A stretch of DNA of 64,000 bases from Sclerodactyla briareus (Eukaryota > Echinodermata > Holothuroidea > Dendrochirotida > Sclerodactylidae): positions 248,001-312,000 of the forward strand of contig JAODTK010005923.1 of NCBI GenBank assembly GCA_026419785.1. Reading direction: 5' to 3'. The notes beneath the pieces were generated by a model. It saw only the letters and a list, made by a program, of their open reading frames with translations. It did not search any database and was not told where the DNA came from. Shown here piece by piece: positions 1-12,290 of the stretch. How positions within the stretch are numbered: the stretch's first letter is position 1; every line of letters starts with the position of its first letter. The position numbers and the translations under genes are program-made.

Positions 1-120
1 TTGGTAGGAACCAGAAAAATACATTAGTAAATTCAGCCTTTCAAATCAGCGATATTTGTACGAATGTTGTGTGTGTTCTCCCATAACCGCGTAACGCTAC
101 CCATATATACTGCCTACATA

Positions 121-360
121 CAATCCCCGCCAAATTGTTGGCACAAATCTTCCCCTAATAAACCGTATTGGAGCTGGGACAGTCATTTGGCCGGAAGACC
201 TTGTGGCCGACCCCCTCCCCCCTTTTCAAAAATAACAAAACCAAAACACTTGGGGAAATGTTCTCAGTTAAAATGACACTAATGACATTCAGCATTGTAT
301 TGGGGTCCGGGGGTGTGGCATGTCGGCAGTTTTTGTTCCAACTACCCTCTGGGGGGGATT
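121..360 (+). mobile_element. TIR element (MITE-like), unit 1 of a tandem pair
   Basis: The unit opens with CAATCCCCGCC directly after a TA dinucleotide. It closes with a C-poor, G-rich end (about 322-360) whose reverse complement resembles the opening for roughly 25-30 bases. No coding capacity is visible. It joins head-to-tail, with no spacer, to a second copy starting exactly 240 bases later. Terminal inverted repeats plus small size suggest a non-autonomous DNA transposon. The flanking TA would fit the Tc1/mariner type, but that assignment is inference. The right inverted repeat here is damaged (a seven-G run replaces GGCGGGG). Confidence 0.55.
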
Positions 361-585
361 CAATCCCCGCCAAAAATTGTGGCACACAAATCTTCCCGTA
401 ATACCGTATTTGGGGAAGTTGGGACTCAATTTGGCCGGAGACCTTGGCAGACCCCCTCCCCTTCGTTTCAATGTTGGGGAATGTTATCAGGATAAAATGA
501 CACTAAGACATTCAACATTGTTATGGGGGTGCGGGTGTGTGGCATGTACGTGCAGTTTTTGTTCCACTACTTTTGGCGGGGATTG
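361..585 (+). mobile_element. TIR element (MITE-like), unit 2 of a tandem pair
   Basis: This is the second copy of the preceding element and shows the better-kept ends. The left end is CAATCCCCGCCAAAA and the right end is TTTTGGCGGGGATTG, which are perfect reverse complements over 15 bases. Similarity continues inward for about 13 more bases with mismatches. A TA follows the right end, mirroring the TA before unit 1, so the pair could be bounded by one TA target duplication. The interior matches unit 1 with many small indels and has no open frame of interest. Confidence 0.6.
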
Positions 586-2819
586 TAGATGGCATCACGG
601 CAGAAGTCATTGTTGTGGCACACTACATTTATTTCACATATTTTTCTGGCCCTCTGAAATCCATCATTGGGAACCCCGGTGAATCCCTCTGTGAATGTAT
701 AACTAAACAGGTGTAACAACGCAGTGAATTGTAGCCAGGAGCCTATCAATGACTATTTGTGGTGTAAAATGAAGTGAATGGTCGCCAGAAGCCTATTGAC
801 GGAGTTTTTTTTTCAAAGAAATATTTCCCGAAATGAAAAAAGTTGAAGGTTCTCTTGTAATTTTAGGGGTGTTGCTCTACTGCCTTCCATAAGGCTCGGA
901 AGTGTGGGGGTGGGGGAGCTTTTCCTGCTATTAGGGTTGCCGAGCATTCGTATGTATGTTTTGCGCCAATCTGTGGTTGCGCTCGGCTTTATATAGTCAT
1001 CGCCTATGATTTCCGGGCCCATGCCCCCCCCCCCAAAAAAAAAATTCAGCGACGGCGCCCCGATTGTGAAGCGGGTGCTGATATTAGAACTTGTTTTTTA
1101 TTCCTTCCTTGTTTTATGTAGAGAGAACCAATGAGTCTAATAAGTGTAATATAAAGTATTAGCATATTGATAAACTGTTTAGCCTACGTCAAAGAGCTAA
1201 TACGGATTTTGGCAAATATTACTTACTGCGTAACTCAAAATTGAAAATACAACATTTAATTCTTTCCTTGCACTGTTATACGCATACCCTATGACAGAAT
1301 CCCTGTGATTTTGGTGACGCGCAGTTGTTCTGGATTAAAAAACAACAACACCATCTATTTTAGGAATGATGCACCTCATTTTTGTTTCCAAGATTAAAAA
1401 CACTATCGTCATATTTTCAGAATGAAAATGTCATTTCCTGTTTCCATAATGATCTAATAATTTAAACAAACACAATGGTGGGAATATCGAACACCAAAAT
1501 GTCTGTCGATGAAACGTTTTCTTTTCGCTTCGCGGAATAAATCGTTCAATTTATCTAGTCAGGTACTATGAAATGAAAAAACCACATTGTACTTTCCTAA
1601 TAATAATATTTTGGTGATGGGACACGTAATAATATGTTCAGAAATATAATCGGCGTCCGGAATGAATGTAGGTAGCCTGTCACGCAACCGTTGCTGATGC
1701 CGTCGCTACCCGCTACCTTATTCCAGCAGGTAACCTAATAATGCCTCTATAAACTATGGCGCTTAATTGAGGCTCGCGGGAGGCCTATTATGCCAATATT
1801 GTCTGCCTAGAGGTGTAAAAAAATAGCCCAGGTGTTGAAAACTGATGCATAACAAACAACGAGACGAATCGTTAACTTAATTCCCTTTCGGGCATGCTAA
1901 AGTAAAGTCTAGTAAGCCGCGGTTATAAAGAAGCGGGATTCGTCTGTGGATTTGTATGCTGAGAGGAGTCGGTGTTAGAGCGATATTCGATGTCTGTCTA
2001 GGAGTTTGAGGTGAGAGGTAGAAAGTAGTAATTGGCAAGGCGGTAATTAGGGCTTCATTCTATGTAATAAATGTGTCTTATATGTATTATATGAGGAATT
2101 TTGTCGGAGAGTTCGGAGTATCTTGCTCTAACCCCCGACCCCCCCCGCCTCGCCCCCACGCCTCCCCCCCCCCCCCCCTCCGCTTGTTCTAGCACTCACG
2201 AACTTACACACAGCCGAGACAATTGACACCGGATCATACCAGTGGAAAATGTGTCACCGAGGTATGCAGAGGTAAAAAGCCGAACTTATAAAAATAAACA
2301 GGCTAGAAGTGGGTGCACTTTCTGCCCTATGTGCATGGGGATTTAGATGTTCTAAACTATCCTACATGATTTTCTCGCAGCGACTATAACGTTTATGATT
2401 GCGCTGCTTTATAGAGAGTGTTACACCGGGCTTTCGGAAAATTAAACACTTAATAGTTTGTCACCTATCTGGTAGAAAACACTCGTTTATCACTCGGGCA
2501 TAGCTGTAACATGTGTGAACGGATGATACTAATAATAAAGGACGGCGGGTGATATTTAATAATATAATAATAATAATATTTAATATAATAAATATAAATT
2601 ATACATAATTAGTGAGAATAATTTGATATCGTTTCGTTCAATCTACAGCTTAAGCCCACAAGAACGTATGTTTGCCAGTGATGTGCTGTTGCTCACTAAT
2701 AATAATAAATAATGGTTATTGAGGGACATTATGAATATTAACATTGAATAAGGTCTATTAATATAATAGTGATAATAGCAATAGTAAATACAGGTTATTT
2801 TGAAAACATTAGTAACCAG
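586..2819. other. Non-coding stretch with minor repeats
   Basis: No gene recognised. Positions 709-802 hold two diverged copies of a ~50-base segment (both contain GTGAAT, then GCCAG, then AGCCTAT). A C-run followed by an A-run lies at 1022-1045 and a C-rich tract at about 2131-2180. AT-rich triplet-like sequence (TAATAA) lies at 2550-2610. Short open frames here lack codon structure or family resemblance. Confidence 0.6.
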
Positions 2820-4065
2820 AAAGCAAAAGGCTTAGTGATCCTTGACTCTTTCCTGACAACCTATAGCCAGACACAAGAACAAGTGGGAGATGTACCAGCT
2901 GTATGAACCTTCTGTATGAGCTATGACTTGACCCCAAACAAAAGGGGACATGTACTCATCATGGGGAACACCACATACCAAGTCTGAACTCATCCATCCA
3001 GGTGAGGTCGAGTTATCGTGTTCACAAGCCAAAATGGCCAAATTATTGAACTTTTCATGACTTTCTATTTTGACTAAAATTCACCCCCGACCCATACAAA
3101 AAAAAAAATATAGAGGTCCGTGTACTGCCATAATAAAGCTAAACACAAATTTGAACCCGATCAGACCAACCTTCGGGCCTATCGTGTGCACAAGGTTTTC
3201 AGACTTGACTCTGGTGACTCAGATGTCTCTGACCTGACCCCAAAACAGTAGGGTTTCATGTACTCATCATGGGGAAACACACACATACCAAGTCTGAGCT
3301 CATCCAGCCAAGTGGGTCGAGGTATCGTGTTCACAAGCTAAAAATTGCCAAATTATGGACTTTTCATAATTGTTCTTATTTTGACCAAAATTAACCCGGA
3401 ACCTATACAAAAACAATAGGGTTCCTGTACGCCCGTAAGAAAGCTAGACACAAAATTTGAACCCGATCAGACCACCAACATCTGGACTACCGTGTTCACA
3501 AATGTTTTTCCGATTCGAACTCTGGGGACCTCAGATGACCTTGACCTGACCCCAAAACAACAGCGGTCATGTACCATTATGGGGGACACACATACCAAGT
3601 AGAGCTTGATCCAACCAAAGTGGGTAGCGTGGGTATCGTGTCACAAGCCACAATGTTCAAATGATTGACTGTTCAAAAAATTTTTTCTATTTTTGCCAAA
3701 TTCCACCCCACCTCTACCAAAAACAATAGGGGGGTTTCTGTACTCCCAAAAGAAAGCTAACACCAAATTTGAACCCGATAAGACCACCATTCTGGACTTA
3801 TCGGTTCACAAGGTTTTCAGACTTTGGACCTCTGGTGACATAGATGACCTGACCTGACCCGACCAAAAAATAGTGTTATGTACTCATCATGGGGATACCA
3901 CATACCAAGTGAGCTTCATCCATCAGTGGGTCGAGTTCTCGTGTCACAAGCACAGGGTCACACACATACTACCCACCACGCACACAACACCACACACCCA
4001 CACACACACACAACACCCAACTGGATGACTGCATAGTTCTCCGACTCGTCCAGGAATCAATAATA
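2820..4065 (-). repeat. AGGTCA-rich dispersed repeat, minus-strand copy with ~310-bp tandem units
   Basis: About 3.3 tandem units of roughly 310 bases. Each unit contains TGACCTGACCCC, then TCATGTACTCATCATGGGG, then CATACCAAGT, and a segment ending in GAACCCGATCAGACCA. Unit anchors lie near 2929, 3234, 3546 and 3850. Read on the minus strand, the element starts at the right with a head containing CTATGCAGTCAT (about 4026-4040 as its complement), followed by a GT-rich microsatellite (3960-4015 as CA). The same head and body recur on the plus strand near 14.5, 23.4 and 31.1 kb. No protein is encoded. Each unit carries clustered nuclear-receptor-type half-sites; see the findings. Confidence 0.8.
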
Positions 4066-5699
4066 CCCATGAGACATGAGTTGTATCAGTAATAGGCTCA
4101 CTATTATCAGGGGCTCTTTACATTAGTATATCATTTGACTTTTATGTTAATGGATCAGATATTATAGTTTTTGTTGTTTTGTTTTTTTTATAATAAAATG
4201 TGATATTGAGTACAAGGCGTGCAAATTCCTCTCCAACTGTTTAGGACATTCTTAAAGCACATTTCATATTCACTGAACCATAAGAAAGTCATGATAATAT
4301 TAGTAACATTGCTCACATCCTTACAGTAATAAATGCCGTTCTTCATTGTTCATATCCCTATGGATTATCATTGTTTGATTACTGCATAATGTTCGGATTA
4401 CTCTGGTCTGATCTGACTATCCAACTCCTCTCAATAGCTGAGTGCCACCTAATTACAACAACCCATATATCCCTAAGCCAATCAGTGATCTCTTCCTTGA
4501 TCATAGATTCCTATCGCCAGGGTGGATATATCTGGCTCAGTACTGTACAGATCAGTCTGGATGTATCCTCATCCTCAGCTCTCAGGTCTCTCTACCAATC
4601 CTGAGTACACTACAGGTGCTGGTTGATCGTGGCAGGACTGTAGGAGCAAGACCAGGTGGTCGGTATCCTTAGCTCGCAGCACAGTGTACAACACTGAAGG
4701 AAACTAAGGTAAGTATTCTGGTTGTTATGTTAACAAGTAAGAGGGTATGGGAGGGTTGTGCTGTATCATGGGTTAGGTTACTGTAATCTGGATTCTGACT
4801 TGTTTGTTTTTGTTTTTTGAGTGTGTGTATTTGCCAGCATTTGTATTTGGTAAAGCTTATATTGTATCAAGAGCAATTATTAAAATGGTTACAAACAGAT
4901 TAGCTTTCTATATAGGGATTGAGATAGGACGAGTTCTCTGCATAGGTCAGGTAGAAGTAGTGTATGATGGAGGGGGGGGGGGGGGGGTGATAGGAAAAAA
5001 CCTGTCCAACACTTAAGTGAGTGGTAATGGTACATGCATAGCACATACTAATAAATGTCTACCAACTCTGAGTATGCATACCTGTTATTACTGTTAATAT
5101 TATTGTTAACTGACCGACAGTTTTATGGCACTCAGCAGAAATAGTAATGAAATAATATTGACACTGAAATGGAATAAAGCTGTACTCAATATTTTTTGGA
5201 AGTATAATTATCTACAAATAACCTAATACTAATTCACTATTGTTTACCTTGTGTAGATCAAGACGAGAGCACCAGTGGTGCAATGAGTGCAGTCTACATG
5301 AAGACGTGATTACAGATTTAACATGTGATAGAATACCCAAACGATAATACACTTTATTAGACAGGACTCACTAGTTTCAAATAGCAGTGTACTATGAAAT
5401 ATTGTTATTGCCGTCATTAACCCATTATGTGTTGTTAAAGAACATTGGTCAGACGAACATGAACCTTGAAAAATATTTTAGCTATTCCTGCATTCAGGAT
5501 CACCACTATTTGACATTGAGTGTAAAATCGCGAGGACTGATTCAGAATACTATCAACCTAACAGTTCTGAATATGTCATGTTACTAGCTTATAAATAGAC
5601 CAAATTTGTATAATGATAATGATTTCAACAAGTTCTTGCATTATACAGTGTGTGCCTCCATGAAAGAATGGTCATGTAAATAAGACTTGACTTGTGGTA
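4066..5699. other. Non-coding stretch
   Basis: No gene or clear repeat family seen. The only notable feature is a G-run of about 16 near 4971-4987. Open frames at 4371-4672 and 4804-5016 are short, overlap each other and match nothing I recognise. Confidence 0.55.
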
Positions 5700-6490
5700 C
5701 TGAATTTCAGCTGACATGAAGTGAAAATCATGTACAGTGTAGAATGTAGTCTATGAGCCGTGCCTCATGGTTGGATCCCCATCTCTTAGCCATGCTATTA
5801 TTTTCCGAAGTGCCAAATGACCCTGTTTTAACTGTGTATAGTGTCGTCTACGGGCTGTGTCCACATCCATCTAATAGTATATGGTAGTCCATCTTTCTCC
5901 TATCAAATGACAAAATGAGCTGTGTTCACCCACTGTTTAGTGTATTCTATGCCGGCGGTTCCTCATTATCCCCTTAGTCATAATATCATATTCAGTCTAC
6001 CTGTTACCAAAGCGCCAAATGTATGGTGTAGTCATGTGCTCAGTCCATGGCCCCCCCCCTCAGTCAGCCTGAATATCTTCTTTGTGCTACCAAAGCGCTA
6101 AATGGTGCTAAATGGCCTCTGAATGACACTGCATCTATGTTGTGTATTGTGTAGCTCCGTGCTGTGGGGGGGGGGGGGCCTTTCCCATCTCTCCCCTCAG
6201 TCACAATGTTATATTCCATCTTTCTGTTATTAAATTACATAGTGTAGTCAAATGGGCTATGCCTCATTGGCTCCACCTCTTAGCCATGCTATTATTTTCC
6301 AATGTGCCGAATGCGTTTACTCTGTACAGTTGTATTCTACGGGATGTGCCCGCATCTCTCTCTTCTCCCATCAGTCATAATAGTATATACCGTCTATCTG
6401 TTACCAAAGTGCCAGATGACACTGTATTTACTGTGTATAGTATAGTGTATGGGTTGCGTTCTGATCTTCCCCTTCCGCCATTTGAGCTAT
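5700..6490. repeat. Diverged tandem array, unit about 115 bp
   Basis: Recurring segments include CTTAGCCATGCTATTATTTTCC (near 5787 and 6282), TGTTACCAAAGCGCCAAATG-like (near 6002, 6088 and 6400) and GTGTATAGT followed by a CTACGGG-like segment (near 5834, 6340 and 6440). At least six degenerate units are present. A C-run sits at 6051-6058 and a G-run at 6165-6178, both inside the array. No coding capacity. The array is old or poorly resolved, because units differ by many indels. Confidence 0.65.
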
Positions 6491-7019
6491 GTGGTTCTGA
6501 TAGGTTCCCTTAGAGAGAGGGATGGGTGGGTGAGTGGGGGTGACAAGTTCTCTGTCGACCCAACAAGTTCATATCTCTCATGAAACACCGGGTACGTATT
6601 TATGTCCCTTTCCTATCTCTGTATGCCCGTGTGTTCGTTCGAAGAATATCTGTCACTTGCCTATGGGCCCTGCACGGCTTAAAAAAAAAATCGCCTGTCG
6701 TAGACACATGTCAAGGACATGGGACTAGGACGGAGCTAGAGACATTCAAGAGACTGATAATGATGACAGTCTCCGGTGGGGAGGCTTAAATGGGCAGCCC
6801 TTCAATGTGGTCTAAAAGACCGTAGGCTATAAAGCCGAGTGCGTCCCACGTCGTACAGCGGTGCTTCTGTGTGATTGAGTAATTCAGTACACCTGATACA
6901 TATTGACAACAGTAACGGGTGGATATCAGTTATCTGTTCTGTAGGTTAATCTATCTATGTCTGTAAACTTTTGCTTTTGGGTTACAAATATTCGTGCCAT
7001 TGATGAATCTCGACCAGAC
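6491..7019. other. Non-coding stretch
   Basis: No feature recognised beyond a short A-run at about 6681-6689. It separates two different tandem arrays. Confidence 0.5.
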
Positions 7020-8485
7020 TTGGTCATAATTTATTGACTGATGGGTCATCGTTGACCACTAAAGGTCATGGTCAAATGCATTAACGGGGCAATACGTGGA
7101 AAACTGCAAATCGCTACACAGTGCCGATGTTCGGGTATAAACTTAGTTATATCAGGCTTAACCTTCGGGGTTTTCAGTTCCAAGGTCCCGCTTGAGCCCA
7201 AGGAGCCCCATTTTATGATATTCCCACGATAGTACTTGAAACGTGCCTCCTCCCACAAGCTCCAATTAGTTTTCTCTTCAAAGTTGACATTAATGTTTCT
7301 TGGTAGAGCGGCCATTGGGGGTGTTGCGGAATTTGGGGCCCAGGGCAGTTTGGGCGAAGGGCCCATTATGTGAAATACGCCAACTTCAGTTGCACAGTGC
7401 TGATGTTCGGTCATAATGATGGTCTAATAGACGTACCTTTGGGTGTTCAAGATTTGTTTTTGGTCCAAGGTCCACTTGGGCCTGAGGGCCCATTTTATGA
7501 TATTTCACACCACTGGACTTGAAATGCATCTCCTCCCCCATGCTTCAATTGATTTTCTTCAAGTTACAGGAATATCTAGGTAGAGGGCCCACCGGCCCAT
7601 TGGGTGTTAAGGACTGGCAACACGGCCCATCTAGGCATAGGGCCTTATATGGAATACTGTTAAATATTGTATCTCCTACAATCACGTCGCACATGCTGAT
7701 GTTCGGTCATAATTTTTGTCTAATAGCCGTACTGTCAGGGTGCCCAGGGATTGGGACCGAGGCCCACCATGTGGAATTTATGCCAAAATGCGTCTCCTCT
7801 TACGAGTTTTGGTGGCACTCAGTACGGACCTTCGGTCATAATGATGGTCTTCTAAACAATAGTACATTTGGGGTGTTCAGTAATTTCTAATCCAAGGGCC
7901 CACTTGGGCCGAGGGCCCATTGAAAAACATATTCATGGGAATTTCACACATTGCTACTTGAAAATGCATTCCTTCCACAGGCAGCTAATGGTTTTCTTTG
8001 AAGTTTACATGTACTGCTCCTCGGTTAGTGGTCCATCGGGGTGTTTGCGAACTTCTGGCTGAAGGCCTAATGTGGGCCCAAGGGCCCATCATGGTAAAAA
8101 TATGCAAAAGATGCTTCTACAAAGTTTGATGCACAAGTCAGTGCTGATGTTGGTCAAAATGATGGCCTAGTAGCCTAAGGGTTCTCATGAATTTTGAACT
8201 TGAGGCCCAGTCAGAGCATAAGCAAATGTTTCTCCTCCTAGAGTGCTGATGCTCCCCATATGGAACTGTCATATGTATGGGCTTTCACAAGCAAAGACTT
8301 TTTGGTGCCAAGGACCCATTTTTTGGGCCCTATGGCCTATCTACTCGACCAGGTGTGTCACATGGCCTTTTTTGGCCTCCTATGTGACTAAACTTGGACA
8401 CAGTTTTAATTTCATGAGACATTTTGACTTTGTGAAGGTCATGTCAAGGTCATTGGGTCAATACGGGCGATCATGTATAACATTC
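7020..8485. repeat. GGGCCCAT-rich tandem array, unit about 280-310 bp
   Basis: The anchor GCTGATGTTCGGTCATAAT, or a close variant, occurs near 7124, 7399, 7693, 7822 and 8141. It is usually followed by GATGGTCTAATAG. Other recurring pieces are ACTTGAAA-TGCATCTCCTCC, CTTCAA-GTT and palindromic GGGCCC flanked by CAAGGGCCCA. One anchor interval is only about 130 bases, so a unit is internally deleted. No coding capacity. The family looks like a dispersed tandem satellite or a degraded transposon interior. I do not know its name. Confidence 0.7.
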
Positions 8486-10679
8486 TAATGTAGGCTCCTC
8501 CTACAAGTACTCCCGTTTTTCTTGAACTGTGTCTAATGGTCCTTGGAGGTGCTCTTTCAACTTGTTGCAGATTTTTTAATCACATCGTATTGTGTTGTTG
8601 GAATTAAACAGAACATCGATGAAAAGAAAGCCAAACATGTCTTCTTGAGGGATGTGAGCCAAACATGGACCCAGTGTTCATTGATTTTTGTACTTGTGGA
8701 GGTCTAGTTCAGAGGTCATTGAAGGGGCGGCTATAAGCCATTGTGAAAGTGTCTCTCTCTCTCTCAATTTGACATTCTTTCTTCATGGATGTTTACTAAA
8801 GGTGAGCACAATGTTATTGGACGCTAAAAACATTTTTGGCCGTATGAAATCCACTGGAACGGTTGTACAGGGTCACAATATACCATTCTTGAGACTGCCC
8901 TCTTGGCCTTTCATCTTGAAACATTTACACATAATTGTACATTGTCTTGGTACATCTGTGCGATTTGAGCTGCTTCACCATTGGTGCTCTTGTTTTTGTA
9001 ACATTTAGTTGATGATGCATGTTCCGCCTTGTCTTCAGTGGAAGAGAAAGACGGCGGAACGTCAATCACGAACGGGTCTCCCGAACCGACCGTCCACTTA
9101 AATTTGACCAACCTTGGTGGTCGTAACTTGAAGGCACTTGGGTAGCCTCCAATTAACCGTGCTGCCCATAATAATCAAGCTCCACCGACAGCAACTCGCA
9201 ACGTTTGCCATATAACTTTCTGACCTGGCGATGCCCCTCGAGTGATTGAATACTAAGTAAATTACTCTGACGAAGTTGATTATTCTCTCTCGCGATGACG
9301 ATTTTAAACCGCATAGTTACTTACGTTCCTTCACGTATGGTTTTTAAATCATCACGGGGCATTGGTCCTCTTACTAATGACACATGATTTTTATCAATTC
9401 ACAGGGGCGTTCCTTCTCACTGATGACGGTATTTTGTTATCTCTGATTTTTGTAACGTACATATCGTCCATGGACTTGCGTCATTGAATCTTGTGGGTTA
9501 GGGGCCAGACTGAAGCACAACATTATTTCAGGTATCAACCTACTACCATTGTCCAACGATCCTCGTGAGGCTGGCCATCCAGTAACTCCATTACTCGGTC
9601 AGCGCTTAGAATTTTGTAGAGTTACGGATGTCACAATTTTTCCTCTTTCAGTTACTATGTGTCTCACCTGAACACATTTCGAAGAAACTTAGCCATCAAT
9701 AGATATATATATATTAATATAATATATAATATATATAGATATAATCTTAATAATTAGTTCCACGTGTGCTCCATATAAAATAACAATATAATACAATTAA
9801 CCCCTCCTCGGTGACATGTTAAGAAGCCCAAACACCAGTAAAATAGTGTACAATACATACGGTAATTTCGGGCATCACTGTGTCCGTCTTCAGCGTATAA
9901 CGAAATGAAATCAATATATTACAGAGATCACGCAAGGTGCAATGAACTATGACCCCTGGCCAAACACACTTAAGACACCTCTCGTCTCGCAAAGCGAAAT
10001 CGCTTAATGCTCCCAGGTCGGTGCTCAGACCCTTGTGATGGGTATTGAGCTTTATTAATCCACTTACCTCTCGGACCGTAGCGGCCGTTCACGGGTTCGA
10101 TGATTCGAACTAATAAAATGGCACTTCAGATCTGCAGGCTATGACATGTTCTGAGAAATGCTTGGCAACCGTATAATTTGAATTGTGGCGTCACGAATAG
10201 TTTTTCATGATTTTTAACTCTAAGACTAAACTTTGGTCCCCGTTTGTCCGACTTAATTGCAATGGTTCACATTTAGTACAGCATAAATATATACAAATTA
10301 GTGTGTTTACAAATCGTATTGCCGGCGAATTTTACAATCAGTATACCCGGGGCGAAAACACTGATCTTAATTAGAACATTACACACCTGACACCGTGGTG
10401 CCACACTTCCGGTTTTCCTGTGTCGTTGACCTGGATAGACGTGACTAGGTAAGTAGGGGTTTTGAGATTAGGAGGTTGTCTACGGGAAGTGAGAGGGGGG
10501 TCCCTAAATCAGAACCGATTGACTCGTCCCTTTTAGGATATTGACATCCTGACTCAAAATCCTATGGATTTTTCAGTTTTCTTTGGAATAATCCAAGACC
10601 AAGGGATACGTTGAATTGTGGTCTGTGGTTTTTCAACCAAAGATATCACGACCGATCCCTTCCTTCACAATGGCAAACG
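8486..10679. other. Non-coding stretch
   Basis: No gene recognised. An interrupted AT-rich tract occupies about 9701-9745. A (TC)n run lies at about 8752-8765. Open frames at 8688-9008 and 8911-9111 overlap on opposite strands and show no family features. Confidence 0.55.
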
Positions 10680-11574
<895 letters not shown>

Positions 11575-11740
11575 ACCCGATGTCCATGGTTCGATGTTCC
11601 CAGGGTTCGATGTTCCAGGTTCCGATGTTCCCCGTTTTTGTTATCATGACCAGGAATACGAGGTCGATGTTTTCCCAGGTTTCGATGTTCCACCTCGATG
11701 TTCGATGTTCCCAAGGTTCGAGGTTCCCCGGGTTCAAGAA
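11575..11740 (+). repeat. Minisatellite arm, GGTTCGATGTTCCCA units
   Basis: About eight imperfect copies of a ~15-base unit (GGTTCGATGTTCCCA), broken by an unrelated ~35-base segment at 11632-11668. The same unit appears in reverse complement at 12127-12270. The open frames through this array (GSMFPGFDVPG-like peptides) are products of the repeat. Confidence 0.85.
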
Positions 11741-12126
11741 TCAATTGTTTTCGTTAATTTGTATGATCCATGAATTCGTTTTCCTCTCGAGATTCTCCAT
11801 TTTTGAATATGGGAGACCCATCACATAACAGGATAATTTTTAAACTGGAATGCAACCCCTCTCCTCCCGAAGATTACTCCTTAACCTAGTGCACGTTAAC
11901 CCTCTGAAGATGAAAAAGAATACGAACAATACGATGACCGATAGATGTGAGAAACACATACGTGTCGTTCCTACACCGGCGAACATGCAGTTGTAAATTA
12001 TATTGCCGTCTAAAAATAATAATTCCGTTTCTCATAGAGCGCGTCACAACCTTATGGCGGTTTTGAAGTGTTTTATAGATATGACCATTACCCCAGATCA
12101 ACTAGCAACTATGCAACCGGCAGCAA
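11741..12126. other. Spacer between inverted minisatellite arms
   Basis: About 385 bases between the two oppositely oriented arms. No gene recognised. If the arms belong to one element, this is its centre. Confidence 0.45.
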
Positions 12127-12290
12127 TCAAATCGAACATCGGAACATCGAACCCCGGGAACATCCGAATCTGGTACAACGAACCTGGTAACATCGAACCC
12201 TGGAACCATCGAACTCAGAGCCTCCAAACCTCAACCTCGGGAAGATCGAACCCTGGGACCATCGCCACCCTATTAACATTGAATCTTGCT
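12127..12290 (-). repeat. Minisatellite arm, inverted copy of the 11.6-kb array
   Basis: Repeats of GAACATCGAACCCTGGGA-type units, which are the reverse complement of the array at 11575-11740. At least seven imperfect copies. The last ones (12235-12290) are weak. Confidence 0.85.

Noticed and set aside
121-4065. CRISPR-like arrays
   Set aside because: The repeats here are long (100-300 bp) and diverged, without short identical repeats and unique spacers, and the DNA is eukaryotic.
10081-10110. tRNA-like B-box (GGGTTCGATGATTCGAAC)
   Set aside because: No matching A-box or cloverleaf could be placed upstream within tRNA length.
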